12,242 nucleotides of DNA from DATMBL01 sp050735975. Lineage in GTDB: Bacteria; Desulfobacterota; Binatia; UBA9968. Location: NCBI GenBank assembly GCA_050735975.1, contig JBOHVS010000010.1, forward strand, positions 1-12,242, read 5' to 3'. Numbering within the stretch: the stretch's first letter is position 1; each line of letters begins with the position of its first letter. Positions 1 through 6,104 of this stretch are shown here, piece by piece. The notes beneath the pieces are model-generated. The model saw only the letters and a program-made list of their open reading frames with translations, searched no databases and was not told the DNA's origin. The position numbers were made by a program, and so were the translations under genes.

Positions 1-423
1 CTTTATGGAAGTTTTCGGTAGCGGTTCCGCTCCCGCCCACCCGTGTTCAGTGATGTCCAGCATCACCCCATCCGGTCCTTTGTACTTCTCTTCAAAGAAG
101 CTGGTTGTCGCCGCTTCGGCGCGGCTCTCGCGGTACTCCGCGCCGGCCTCGGCGAGCCGGCGGCGGGTCTCCTCGGGGTTTTCTACCCAAAAGCCAAAAT
201 GGTGCAAGCCGAAGACAGGGCCTAAACCATCGTGCCGGTCCGCTGCTTCGGCCGTTTTGAAGCGGAGAACCGCCACGTTGATTGTCCCGTCACTCAGATA
301 TATGCCCTTGGCGAGCGGGGAGTCGGTTCGCCCCACTTCCACCAGGTCAAAAACACGCTTGTAGAATTCCGCGGTCTTCTCCGGATCGGGCGTGTGCAGA
401 GCTATATGTCGCAACTTGGCCAT
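1..423 (-). CDS. VOC (glyoxalase/bleomycin resistance/dioxygenase) family protein, 3' end cut by the window
   Basis: The reading frame is open from ATG at 423 to the window edge (141 codons, no stop seen), so only the last few residues can be missing. An AAAGGAG site lies about 6 bases upstream of the ATG. The protein begins MAKLRHIALHTPDPEKTAEFY, the usual first strand of a VOC module. A second motif, LHHFGFWVENPEE (residues 73-85), and a C-terminal GPDGVMLDITEH (117-127) complete one two-half VOC fold. Candidate metal ligands are H6, H75 and E126; the fourth ligand is not obvious. The family includes lyases, isomerases, ring-cleaving dioxygenases and binding proteins, so the reaction cannot be named. 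It is transcribed divergently from the ABC importer genes, sharing a 251-bp control region. Confidence 0.88.
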   Translation of the reverse strand, partial: MAKLRHIALHTPDPEKTAEFYKRVFDLVEVGRTDSPLAKGIYLSDGTINVAVLRFKTAEAADRHDGLGPVFGLHHFGFWVENPEETRRRLAEAGAEYRESRAEAATTSFFEEKYKGPDGVMLDITEHGWAGAEPLPKTSIK

Positions 424-674
424 GACGATCTCCTTTCTGCTGATTGTTCATAAACAGTTACCTTGGCGTGCGGGCGTGCGGTGCCAAGCATCGGGCTCGC
501 ACACCCGTAGAGCTTCATTAGGTCCCGCCGGTCATAAATACTGCGAATCCAGGACGCGGGTCAAGCAGCTCTTCCGAGGGACAGAGGAACCCTCGATAAA
601 ATCAGCTTGACAGCCAAGCCACGTTTGCGGTACTCACGCCCCAGTCTGGACCTTAAGACAGGAGGTGGCATAAA
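424..674. other. Divergent intergenic control region with two hairpins
   Basis: This 251-bp stretch separates the divergent VOC and ABC-importer genes and has no credible gene. It holds two inverted repeats. One is 471-480 against 498-507, a 10-bp stem with one C-A mismatch and a 17-base loop. The other is CGAGGG at 575-580 against CCCTCG at 590-595, a perfect 6-bp stem with a 9-base loop. Neither is followed by a T run on either strand, so they do not look like intrinsic terminators. They could be operators or leader structures; that role is inference. Confidence 0.4.
607..636 (+). promoter_or_regulatory. Possible sigma-70 promoter for the ABC importer operon
   Basis: A perfect -35 hexamer TTGACA lies at 607-612. 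The best -10 candidate 18 bases downstream is TACTCA at 631-636, which is weak (two matches to TATAAT). It lies about 40 bases before the importer start codon, a sensible distance, but the poor -10 keeps this tentative; it might need an activator. Confidence 0.3.
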
Positions 675-1661
675 ATGGATCCAAAGGCCAAATTGATTGT
701 CAATCTTCTGATTATCGCCGCTCTCATCTCGGGCCTGGCAAGCGACACAAGCGCGCAGCGCAGGACGAAGATCAGGTACGCATTGGGCGATGTCGTTTCG
801 ACCGACGAGCTCCCGCTTCTGATCGCGGTCGAGCATGCCAAGCGCCGCGGTGTGGACGTGGAGGTCACGTCATTCAAGAGCGAGGAAGTGGCCACTCAGG
901 CCGTGATCAACGGCCAGGCCGATGTCGGGCAGGGAACCCCCTACGCGGCAGTTCAGAAGCTCACGGTTCCCATCCGCTTCTTCTACCAGTTAAGCTCGCT
1001 GCTGTTTTTTCCGGTCGTCAACAAGGAGAGCTACAAGAGCTGGAAGGACCTCGACGGGCAAGAGATCGCGGTCCAAGGCCGCGGCTCCGGAACGGAAGCG
1101 ATCATGCTCCTCGCCGCAAAGGAACACGGCATCAAGTACAAGAACGTGAGTTACGTTCCCGGGTCCCAGGTACGCGCGTTAGCTCTGTTAAAGGGCAATA
1201 TCAAGGCTACGATCCTGGACGCGACGAACAAAAATATCGTCATGAAAGACGCTCCGGATAAATTTATAATCCTGCCGCTCGGAAACGTGAAAGCGACCGA
1301 CGAAGCGCTTTTTGCCACGAAGAACTTCCTCGATAAAAACCAGGCGGCGGTCAGGATCCTTCTCGAAGAACTGGTCAAGGTTTCGCGTGCAATCAACGCC
1401 AACCCGAGCTGGATCCTGAAAGAGCGCAAGAAACTCGGGCTGCTGAAGGAACTGCCGGCGAAAATGGAAGGAGAGATTCTGCCGTTTTTCCAGGAAGCCG
1501 TCAAAAATGGCGTTTTCCCTAACGATGGCGGCGGGGAGAGCGCAGCGAAAAACGACCTGGAGTTCTTTCGTCTATCGGGCGCGCTTCGGGGGGAGAACTT
1601 GAAGGTCGAGGATTTCTGGCACCTGGCGCCGCTGAAGGGAGCGCTTGGGAACCTAAAATAG
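675..1661 (+). CDS. ABC transporter periplasmic substrate-binding protein, NitT/TauT (SsuA/NMT1-like) type
   Basis: This is the probable solute receptor of the importer encoded just downstream. The first 28 residues form a Sec signal peptide: charged start, hydrophobic core LIVNLLIIAALISGLA (residues 7-22), likely cleavage after TSA at 25-27. The mature part starts with a beta strand and DELPLLIAVEHAKRRGVDVEV (45-63), the first lobe of NMT1/SsuA-like proteins. VINGQADVGQGTPYAAV (77-93) and QGRGSGTE (134-141) fit the ligand-cleft loops of this family. Length, 328 residues, is normal. The start is set by GGAGGT at 661-666, eight bases before the ATG. The permease gene begins 12 bp after its stop, so the genes are co-transcribed. 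Known relatives bind sulfonates, taurine, nitrate, pyrimidine precursors or aromatic acids; the ligand here cannot be read from sequence. Confidence 0.9.
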   Translation: MDPKAKLIVNLLIIAALISGLASDTSAQRRTKIRYALGDVVSTDELPLLIAVEHAKRRGVDVEVTSFKSEEVATQAVINGQADVGQGTPYAAVQKLTVPIRFFYQLSSLLFFPVVNKESYKSWKDLDGQEIAVQGRGSGTEAIMLLAAKEHGIKYKNVSYVPGSQVRALALLKGNIKATILDATNKNIVMKDAPDKFIILPLGNVKATDEALFATKNFLDKNQAAVRILLEELVKVSRAINANPSWILKERKKLGLLKELPAKMEGEILPFFQEAVKNGVFPNDGGGESAAKNDLEFFRLSGALRGENLKVEDFWHLAPLKGALGNLK

Positions 1662-1673
1662 GGCGCTGATTCC

Positions 1674-2441
1674 GTGCAACGAAAAAGCCGGATCGCGACT
1701 CCTCTGGTCTGGCAAGTGATCTCTTTCGCCCTGGTCTTGGGGCTGTGGGAGCTTGCAGGTCAGTGGCCGATGAGCGCGGCATTCCCGCCTTTTAGCAAGA
1801 CGGTTATGGCGCTGGCGCGCATGATCGCCGACGGGAGCCTTCTCAAGGCATATCTGCTTACCCTTCAGCCGCTCGTCATCGGCATCGCGCTCTGCGGAGT
1901 TGCCGGCATTGGCTTCGGCATCGGCATGGGTCTGTCACGTACGATCGAATGGTTCACCCTGCCGGTCTTCATCATCCTGCAGGCGGCGCCTATGGCCGCG
2001 ATTATTCCGCTGATTACCTTTATGTACGGGATCGGTCTCACCGCCAAGGTGCTGGCCGTGGTGATCCTGGCTGCGCCGGTGATTGTAATGAACTCGTACA
2101 AGGGCATCCGCAATACCAATCCTTCACTGGTCCAGATGTGTCGCGCCTTTTTAGGGACGCGACGGCAAGAAGTCATGAAAATTATCCTCCCGCACGCGGC
2201 AGCGCTGATTTTTGCCGGACTGAGGCTGGGGCTGGCCATGGGTTTTATCGGCATCGTGATCGCCGAGTTGTTGATTACACCGACCGGCATCGGTGATCTG
2301 ATCACCTACCACAGTTCAGTGGCAGGATATCCCGAGATGTTTGCGACAATTGCCTCGATGGTCGCAGTCGCCGCCCTGACCATTTACGCGCTGGAACGCC
2401 TCGAACGCAGACTCTTTCCTCCCGAAATCCGAGCATCATGA
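1674..2441 (+). CDS. ABC transporter permease, NitT/TauT (SsuC/TauC-like) family
   Basis: A 255-residue inner-membrane permease of the binding-protein-dependent importer superfamily. Hydrophobic segments lie near residues 11-29, 62-86, 95-117, 124-139, 177-201 and 224-240. The cytoplasmic EAA loop that docks on the ATPase is visible at about 155-186 (MCRAFLGTRRQEVMKIILP then AGLRLG), with its conserved glycine at 161. The start is a GTG; no strong Shine-Dalgarno site precedes it, but this start is needed to include the first membrane segment. The stop codon overlaps the ATG of the ATPase gene (ATGA), which indicates translational coupling. A second permease gene lies beyond the ATPase gene, so the channel may be a heterodimer, or two alternative homodimers may share one ATPase. 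Confidence 0.92.
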   Translation: MQRKSRIATPLVWQVISFALVLGLWELAGQWPMSAAFPPFSKTVMALARMIADGSLLKAYLLTLQPLVIGIALCGVAGIGFGIGMGLSRTIEWFTLPVFIILQAAPMAAIIPLITFMYGIGLTAKVLAVVILAAPVIVMNSYKGIRNTNPSLVQMCRAFLGTRRQEVMKIILPHAAALIFAGLRLGLAMGFIGIVIAELLITPTGIGDLITYHSSVAGYPEMFATIASMVAVAALTIYALERLERRLFPPEIRAS

Positions 2442-3205
2442 CGCTATCGACTGATCCGATTGTCGAGATAAAAGAAGTCGGCAAAACCTACGACACCGGC
2501 GTCGAGGCGCTCAAGGAGGTGAGCCTGATGCTGCCCAGGGGCCGGCTCAGCACGTTTTTAGGGCCGAGCGGATGCGGCAAAACAACTCTCCTAAAAATCG
2601 TTGCCGGGCTGATTCCGGCAACCAGCGGCGAGGTCTTGGTGAAGGGCAAAAGAGTGGAGGGTCCGGGGCCGGAACGCGCTTTCGTTTTCCAGGATTTCGC
2701 GCTTATGCCTTGGGCGACGGTGCTGCGAAATGTCGCCTTCGGCCTGGAGCTGCGGGGAGTGCCGCGCGATAAACGCGCTGAGATTGCGCTCGGCTACATC
2801 GCCAAGGTCGGCTTGAGGGAATTTGAATCTCGCTATCCGCACCAGCTGTCGGGCGGAATGCGCCAGCGGGTAGGACTCGCCCGCGCTCTTGCCGTCGATG
2901 CCGATATCATCCTGATGGACGAACCCTTCTCATCCGTCGATGAGCAGACGCGGAGAAAGTTCCAAGAGGAGTTGCTCGATTTGCTGAAGGTGGAAAAGAA
3001 GACCGTGATCTTCGTCACCCACAGCATCGAAGAGGCTGTTTATCTTTCGGATCAAATTATTCTATTGTCGCAGCGACCTGGGACAGTCTTGAGGATCATC
3101 CGTCCAAGCATCGAGCGCGGTAAGGGTCCGGAAGACATCAGACGCGATAAAAACTACCTCGACGCGGTGGACGAGATATGGCAGATCCTGAAACAATACG
3201 TTTAA
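2438..3205 (+). CDS. ABC transporter ATP-binding protein, NitT/TauT (SsuB/TauB-like) family
   Basis: This is the cytoplasmic ATPase that powers the importer. All nucleotide-binding motifs are intact in the 255-residue protein: Walker A GPSGCGKTT at 42-50, Q-loop glutamine at 85 (VFQD), signature LSGGM at 137-141, Walker B IILMDE at 157-162 with catalytic E162, D-loop SSVD at 165-168, and H-loop histidine H195 (VTHS). The D-loop followed by EQTRR is typical of the SsuB/TauB/NrtD branch. The ATG overlaps the stop of the upstream permease gene by four bases, so expression is probably coupled. After this gene the operon is interrupted by a 155-bp non-coding stretch before the second permease. Confidence 0.95.
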   Translation: MTLSTDPIVEIKEVGKTYDTGVEALKEVSLMLPRGRLSTFLGPSGCGKTTLLKIVAGLIPATSGEVLVKGKRVEGPGPERAFVFQDFALMPWATVLRNVAFGLELRGVPRDKRAEIALGYIAKVGLREFESRYPHQLSGGMRQRVGLARALAVDADIILMDEPFSSVDEQTRRKFQEELLDLLKVEKKTVIFVTHSIEEAVYLSDQIILLSQRPGTVLRIIRPSIERGKGPEDIRRDKNYLDAVDEIWQILKQYV

Positions 3206-3360
3206 GCGCGTTCAACTTGCTTCGCCATACGCCGTTTCCAGTCGCCGCCGGTCCTCAACGTACTCAAGGCGTACGCTTCCGGCCGGCCCCCTCCTTCGGG
3301 CTTCGTTTGGCTTGCAATTGGGGCGGCTGAACTCTTTCTTGCAAACGGCACTAAGCTGAT
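3206..3360. repeat. Intra-operon spacer with a nested palindromic (REP-like) element
   Basis: This 155-bp gap splits otherwise tightly packed importer genes. It contains a stem of CGTAC (3259-3263) and GTACG (3271-3275) around a 7-base loop. Outside it GCCGG at 3247-3251 can pair with CCGGC at 3279-3283, giving an imperfect outer stem. CTTGCAA occurs twice, at 3311-3317 and 3338-3344. No T run follows, so read-through into the second permease is plausible. The layout, GC-rich nested palindromes between genes of one operon, is that of REP-type extragenic repeats. Whether it is repeated in the genome cannot be seen here. Confidence 0.45.
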
Positions 3361-4113
3361 ATGACGATATTCGACAAGAAAATCCCGCTCTTTTTCTCGC
3401 TCGTGATCTGGTTCATTGTCTGGGAACTGGTTGGGCTGGCGAAGCTATCGATGATCATTCCGCCAGTCTCCAGCGTCGTCGCGGCCGGAATCACCATCCT
3501 GCCGACCGACAAATTCAACACGGCCGCCTTGATTTCATTACGCTGTTTTGGAATGGGGATGGCGCTCGCGCTTTTGATCGGAATCCCTCTCGGCGTCGGC
3601 ATGGCGCGAGTGGCGAGCTTGGGCAAAATCCTTGGCATGTGGGTCAATATCTTCATCAGCGCTCCGATCTCGGCGCTGGTGCCGATCCTCATGGCGGTCA
3701 TCGGCATCGGCGAAACAACGGTTGTGGTAACGGTCTTTCTTTTCGCCGTCTTCGTCATCGTGCTGGACACCCAGGTCGGCGTCAAGCAGGCGGACAGCTC
3801 GCTCGTCGAGATGGCGCGCTGCTTCGGCGCGCGGCGATACCAGATCTACACCAAAATACTGCTCTTCAGCGCTCTGCCGGAGATCTTGGCCGGTGTGCGC
3901 CTCGGCGCGATCCGCGGGGTGAAAGGAGTCGTTATCGGTCAGCTTTTGATTGCGATTCTCGGGGTGGGAGAATTGTTCGAGCTCTATTTGCAGCACTTTC
4001 TGATGGAGGAATTCTGGGCTCTCGTGATCATCGTGTTTATGTTCGCCTTCGCGGTTTCAGAGACTATTGCTTTCGTGGAACGACGCATTGAATATTACGC
4101 CAGTGCCCGCTAG
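3361..4113 (+). CDS. Second ABC transporter permease, NitT/TauT family
   Basis: A 250-residue membrane protein of the same family as the permease at 1674-2441 but clearly diverged from it. Hydrophobic segments are visible near residues 9-27, 63-83, 95-116, 119-136, 185-202 and 217-236. The EAA loop is at about 150-182 (EMARCFGARRYQIYTKILL then AGVRLG), with conserved glycine G156, so it should dock on the ATPase. No good Shine-Dalgarno site precedes the ATG; the nearest upstream bases are CACTAAGCTGAT. Translation may therefore be weak, or the true start may lie slightly downstream. The membrane hydrolase gene follows after 2 bp, so these two are certainly co-transcribed. Confidence 0.9.
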   Translation: MTIFDKKIPLFFSLVIWFIVWELVGLAKLSMIIPPVSSVVAAGITILPTDKFNTAALISLRCFGMGMALALLIGIPLGVGMARVASLGKILGMWVNIFISAPISALVPILMAVIGIGETTVVVTVFLFAVFVIVLDTQVGVKQADSSLVEMARCFGARRYQIYTKILLFSALPEILAGVRLGAIRGVKGVVIGQLLIAILGVGELFELYLQHFLMEEFWALVIIVFMFAFAVSETIAFVERRIEYYASAR

Positions 4114-4115
4114 AG

Positions 4116-4640
4116 ATGCCGACCATTTTTACCCATCCAGCCGTTCCGCTTACCCTGCAGGTCGTGATGGGAAAAGGTGTTGTTTCCAAGCGTCTTCTTT
4201 TTGCCGGGGTCATCGGCTCGATCTTGCCTGATCTGGACGTCCTAGCCTTCTCATTTGGCATTCCGTATGGACACCCGTTCGGTCACCGTGGGTTCACACA
4301 TTCCTTTTTATTCGCGGCTTTTGTAGCGCTGGTCGTTGCTTCCATGTTCCGGCTATTGCACACGACTTTGGTCAAGGCTTTTCTCTTCCTGCTCATATCC
4401 GTCGGCTCACACGGAGTTCTCGATGCATTCACGAACGGCGGCCGTGGAATTGCGTTTTTCTGGCCTTTGTCCGCGGCGCGTTATTTCTCTCCTTTCCGGC
4501 CCGTGGTGGTTGCTCCGGTCGAGATTTCTCTTTTCTTTTCCTCGATCGGCTTGCATGTATTGCATTCCGAGCTTCTGTGGGTATGGGCGCCGTGTATTCT
4601 CGCCGGAGCCATAATGACGCTCTGGCGACGCTGGCGGTAG
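4116..4640 (+). CDS. YdjM-like membrane-bound metal-dependent hydrolase (DUF457 family)
   Basis: A 174-residue inner-membrane protein with the residue pattern of the YdjM/LexA-regulated, membrane-bound metal-dependent hydrolase family. The family's conserved polar sites are all present: H7 near the start (FTHPAVP), PDLD at 38-41, HRGFTHS with H57 and H62, and SHGVLDAFTNGG with H99 and D103. Hydrophobic segments surround them (about 27-46, 63-80, 85-98, 129-148 and 153-169). The reaction is not established for most members; phospholipid or small-molecule hydrolysis has been proposed. It begins 2 bp after the second permease stop, so it is the last gene of the importer operon, though a functional link with transport is only inference. 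A hairpin lies about 30 bp after its stop. Confidence 0.85.
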   Translation: MPTIFTHPAVPLTLQVVMGKGVVSKRLLFAGVIGSILPDLDVLAFSFGIPYGHPFGHRGFTHSFLFAAFVALVVASMFRLLHTTLVKAFLFLLISVGSHGVLDAFTNGGRGIAFFWPLSAARYFSPFRPVVVAPVEISLFFSSIGLHVLHSELLWVWAPCILAGAIMTLWRRWR

Positions 4641-4671
4641 TGTCATTAATGTCAGAGAGTCCCGCCTTATC

Positions 4672-4715
4672 GTCAGAAAACCGCGTTTATCTTGCGGTCT
4701 GACAACTTCCTTTTG
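4672..4715 (+). terminator. Probable hairpin terminator after the ABC importer operon
   Basis: GTCAG (4672-4676) and ACCGC (4680-4684) pair with GCGGT (4694-4698) and CTGAC (4699-4703), giving two stacked 5-bp stems separated by a 3-base A bulge and a 9-base loop. A short pyrimidine-rich tail (ACTTCCTTTT, 4705-4714) follows. The tail is poor for an intrinsic terminator, so strength is uncertain, but the place just after the last operon gene fits. Confidence 0.45.
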
Positions 4716-4820
4716 TTGACAAACGAGCGCAAACGACGCCTTTTGCGCGCCGGAGAATTCCCTCCCCAAGTGGCCGGGGTATTGCGTTGGTCATCGCAGA
4801 CTGTTTTACGGGAGGGATCT

Positions 4821-5216
4821 ATGAAAATCATCGCGGCAATTCTTGTCGCTCTTTCGCTTATTTTGCTCCAGGGATCGCCCGCATTCGCGAATGAGTTTAA
4901 AAAGCGGGAAGCGCAAATGGCTCAATATAAAAAGTGGCTGGACACCCTTGGACCCTCGGGTTCCAAATACTGGATCAGGCTCGATTCAAAGCGCCGGCCG
5001 CACAGGTTATATATCGGTGAAGGCTTTTATCGCGCCGACTACAAAAGCCAAGAACGCTTCATTGACACATACTCCAATTACCTCGCCGGCCACCCGGAAA
5101 AATTCATGCTCATCGATCTTTTCGATGCAAACACGAAACGCCCGGTAGGTGAGTACGGCTTCGGAGGATTCAAACTCTACTCGCGCTCCGTTCGAGTTGC
5201 CGGGGCTCAGGAATAG
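4821..5216 (+). CDS. Small secreted (periplasmic) protein of unknown function
   Basis: I do not recognise this 131-residue protein. The start at 4821 is preferred over the in-frame ATG at 4692 because GGGAGGG (4811-4817) sits just upstream and the first residues make a textbook signal peptide: MKII, a hydrophobic stretch to about residue 18, then SPAFA with cleavage before NEF near residue 24. The mature part, about 108 residues, is hydrophilic, with many aromatic and basic residues (KYWIRLDSKRRPHRLYIG, then a region rich in Tyr and Phe, ending YGFGGFKLYSRSVRV). It has no cysteine, so it is neither a lipoprotein nor disulfide-bonded. It stands alone between a hairpin at 4672-4703 and an intrinsic terminator at 5256-5293, so it is probably its own transcription unit. 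Confidence 0.75.
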   Translation: MKIIAAILVALSLILLQGSPAFANEFKKREAQMAQYKKWLDTLGPSGSKYWIRLDSKRRPHRLYIGEGFYRADYKSQERFIDTYSNYLAGHPEKFMLIDLFDANTKRPVGEYGFGGFKLYSRSVRVAGAQE

Positions 5217-5255
5217 CAGCGGAATACTAGCAGAGCGTCTGTCCAGAGCACGGAG

Positions 5256-5293
5256 AGGCCCGAGGATCCAACGATCTCGGGCCTTTTCTTTTT
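5256..5293 (+). terminator. Strong intrinsic terminator after the small secreted protein gene
   Basis: AGGCCCGAG (5256-5264) pairs perfectly with CTCGGGCCT (5276-5284) around an 11-base loop. It is followed at once by TTTTCTTTTT (5284-5293). This is a textbook Rho-independent terminator, about 40 bp after the stop codon. Confidence 0.88.
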
Positions 5294-5321
5294 CGGCCCG
5301 GTTGGGTGGTGTCCCAGAAGC

Positions 5322-5345
5322 GGGGCGCGCCCCACGATCTTTTTT
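5322..5345 (+). terminator. Possible second terminator (GC palindrome followed by a T run)
   Basis: GGGGCGCGCCCC (5322-5333) is a 12-bp perfect palindrome followed by ACGATCTTTTTT (5334-5345). As a hairpin it would have only a 4-bp stem and a 4-base loop, so it is weaker than the terminator just before it; it may be a back-up or a protein-binding palindrome. Confidence 0.3.
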
Positions 5346-5400
5346 CATAATTGTGACGCGATCTGCCGCGGTGAGCGGCCACAGTTCACGGCAAATCTAG

Positions 5401-5415
5401 TGGCATACTCCTTGC
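5401..5415 (+). promoter_or_regulatory. Sigma-54 (RpoN) -24/-12 promoter of the two-gene unknown operon
   Basis: TGGCATACTCCTTGC matches the sigma-54 consensus TGGCAC-N5-TTGC closely. The invariant GG is at 5402-5403 and the invariant GC at 5414-5415, exactly 10 bases apart. Transcription would begin near 5427, giving a leader of about 40 bases before the ATG at 5470, where a GGGAGGT site lies. Sigma-54 promoters need an AAA+ enhancer-binding activator. An imperfect inverted repeat, GCGGTGAGC (5369-5377) against GTTCACGGC (5384-5392), lies just upstream and could be an activator site, though it is closer than usual. Confidence 0.72.
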
Positions 5416-5469
5416 GACCGCTTTTACTACCAGAATCGGCGCCGAACAGAAAATTCTGGGAGGTAGCAT

Positions 5470-6078
5470 ATGGATACTGAGGTCGTCATTTCTCTGGTTG
5501 TGATTGCCGCGATAATATTGGTTGCGTTTGGAATCTGGTACTACTATCGCCGGACAACGTCGAAGAGGTTGCAGGAACATTTCGGCCCCGAGTACGACCA
5601 GACCGTGAGCAGACTGCAAAGTAAGGAACGCGCAGAGGCTGAGCTGAAAGACCGTGAGAGGCGCGTGAGCAAGTACGATATCGTCTCCTTGCCGCGAGCC
5701 GAACGGGTCAGATACCAGGAGGCCTGGATGTCCATTCAAGGCCGCTTTGTTGATCAGCCGAAAGCCGCGGTGGCGGATGCGGATAGCTTAGTTCAGGAGG
5801 TCATGCAGAAGTGTGGTTATCCGTTGACTAATTTCGAACAATCGGCGGCGGATCTATCCGTAGAACATCCCGACGTAGTTGAAAACTACCGCGCCGCCTG
5901 CCGCATAGCCCATAGCAGCAGGCGCGGGTCGGCAGATACCGAAGAGCTACGACAGGCTCTGGTTTACTATCGGGCGCTTTTCGATGAGCTTCTGGAAGAG
6001 GACAAACCCAAAAGTCACGACGCCGAAACTAAACACCAAGTGGTCGCGACCCGGCAAGCCAAGGCCCATCCAAACTAA
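5470..6078 (+). CDS. Membrane-anchored protein of an uncharacterised family
   Basis: A 202-residue protein with one N-terminal membrane segment (residues 6-26), followed by a basic stop-transfer patch (RRTTSKR), so the bulk should face the cytoplasm. A charged helical stretch, likely coiled coil, spans about 46-68, after the motif RLQEHFGPEYDQTV (33-46). The core domain runs from about 84 to 175: W86, IQ at 89-90, FVDQP at 93-97, a helix ending in VQEVMQ, then DLSVEHPDVVENYRAA (128-143), and TEELRQALVYYRALFDELL (157-175). I recall similar hypothetical proteins in soil bacteria but no function. A GGGAGGT ribosome-binding site and the sigma-54 promoter at 5401-5415 precede it. The downstream gene encodes a related soluble protein, so the pair probably works together. 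Confidence 0.85.
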   Translation: MDTEVVISLVVIAAIILVAFGIWYYYRRTTSKRLQEHFGPEYDQTVSRLQSKERAEAELKDRERRVSKYDIVSLPRAERVRYQEAWMSIQGRFVDQPKAAVADADSLVQEVMQKCGYPLTNFEQSAADLSVEHPDVVENYRAACRIAHSSRRGSADTEELRQALVYYRALFDELLEEDKPKSHDAETKHQVVATRQAKAHPN

Positions 6079-6104
6079 GATGAGAAAGGAGGTATAGAAA
6101 CAAA

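Noticed and set aside
5..364. Open plus-strand frame of 119 codons
   Set aside because: It lies opposite the VOC gene, whose minus-strand frame has family motifs and a good ribosome-binding site; the plus-strand product has low-complexity Ser/Arg-rich composition.
3538..3996. Minus-strand frame of 152 codons opposite the second permease
   Set aside because: Its product is rich in His, Asp, Arg and Glu as expected from the antisense of a membrane protein gene, and the plus-strand frame has an intact EAA loop.
4716..4744. TTGACA as -35 of a promoter for the small secreted protein gene
   Set aside because: The hexamer at 4716-4721 is perfect, but no -10 box occurs 16-18 bases downstream (bases there read CCTTTT), so it was not listed.
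4692..4820. Longer start for the small secreted protein gene
   Set aside because: The extra 43 residues would bury the signal peptide, the start lies inside the hairpin loop of the preceding terminator, and the strong GGGAGGG site points to 4821.
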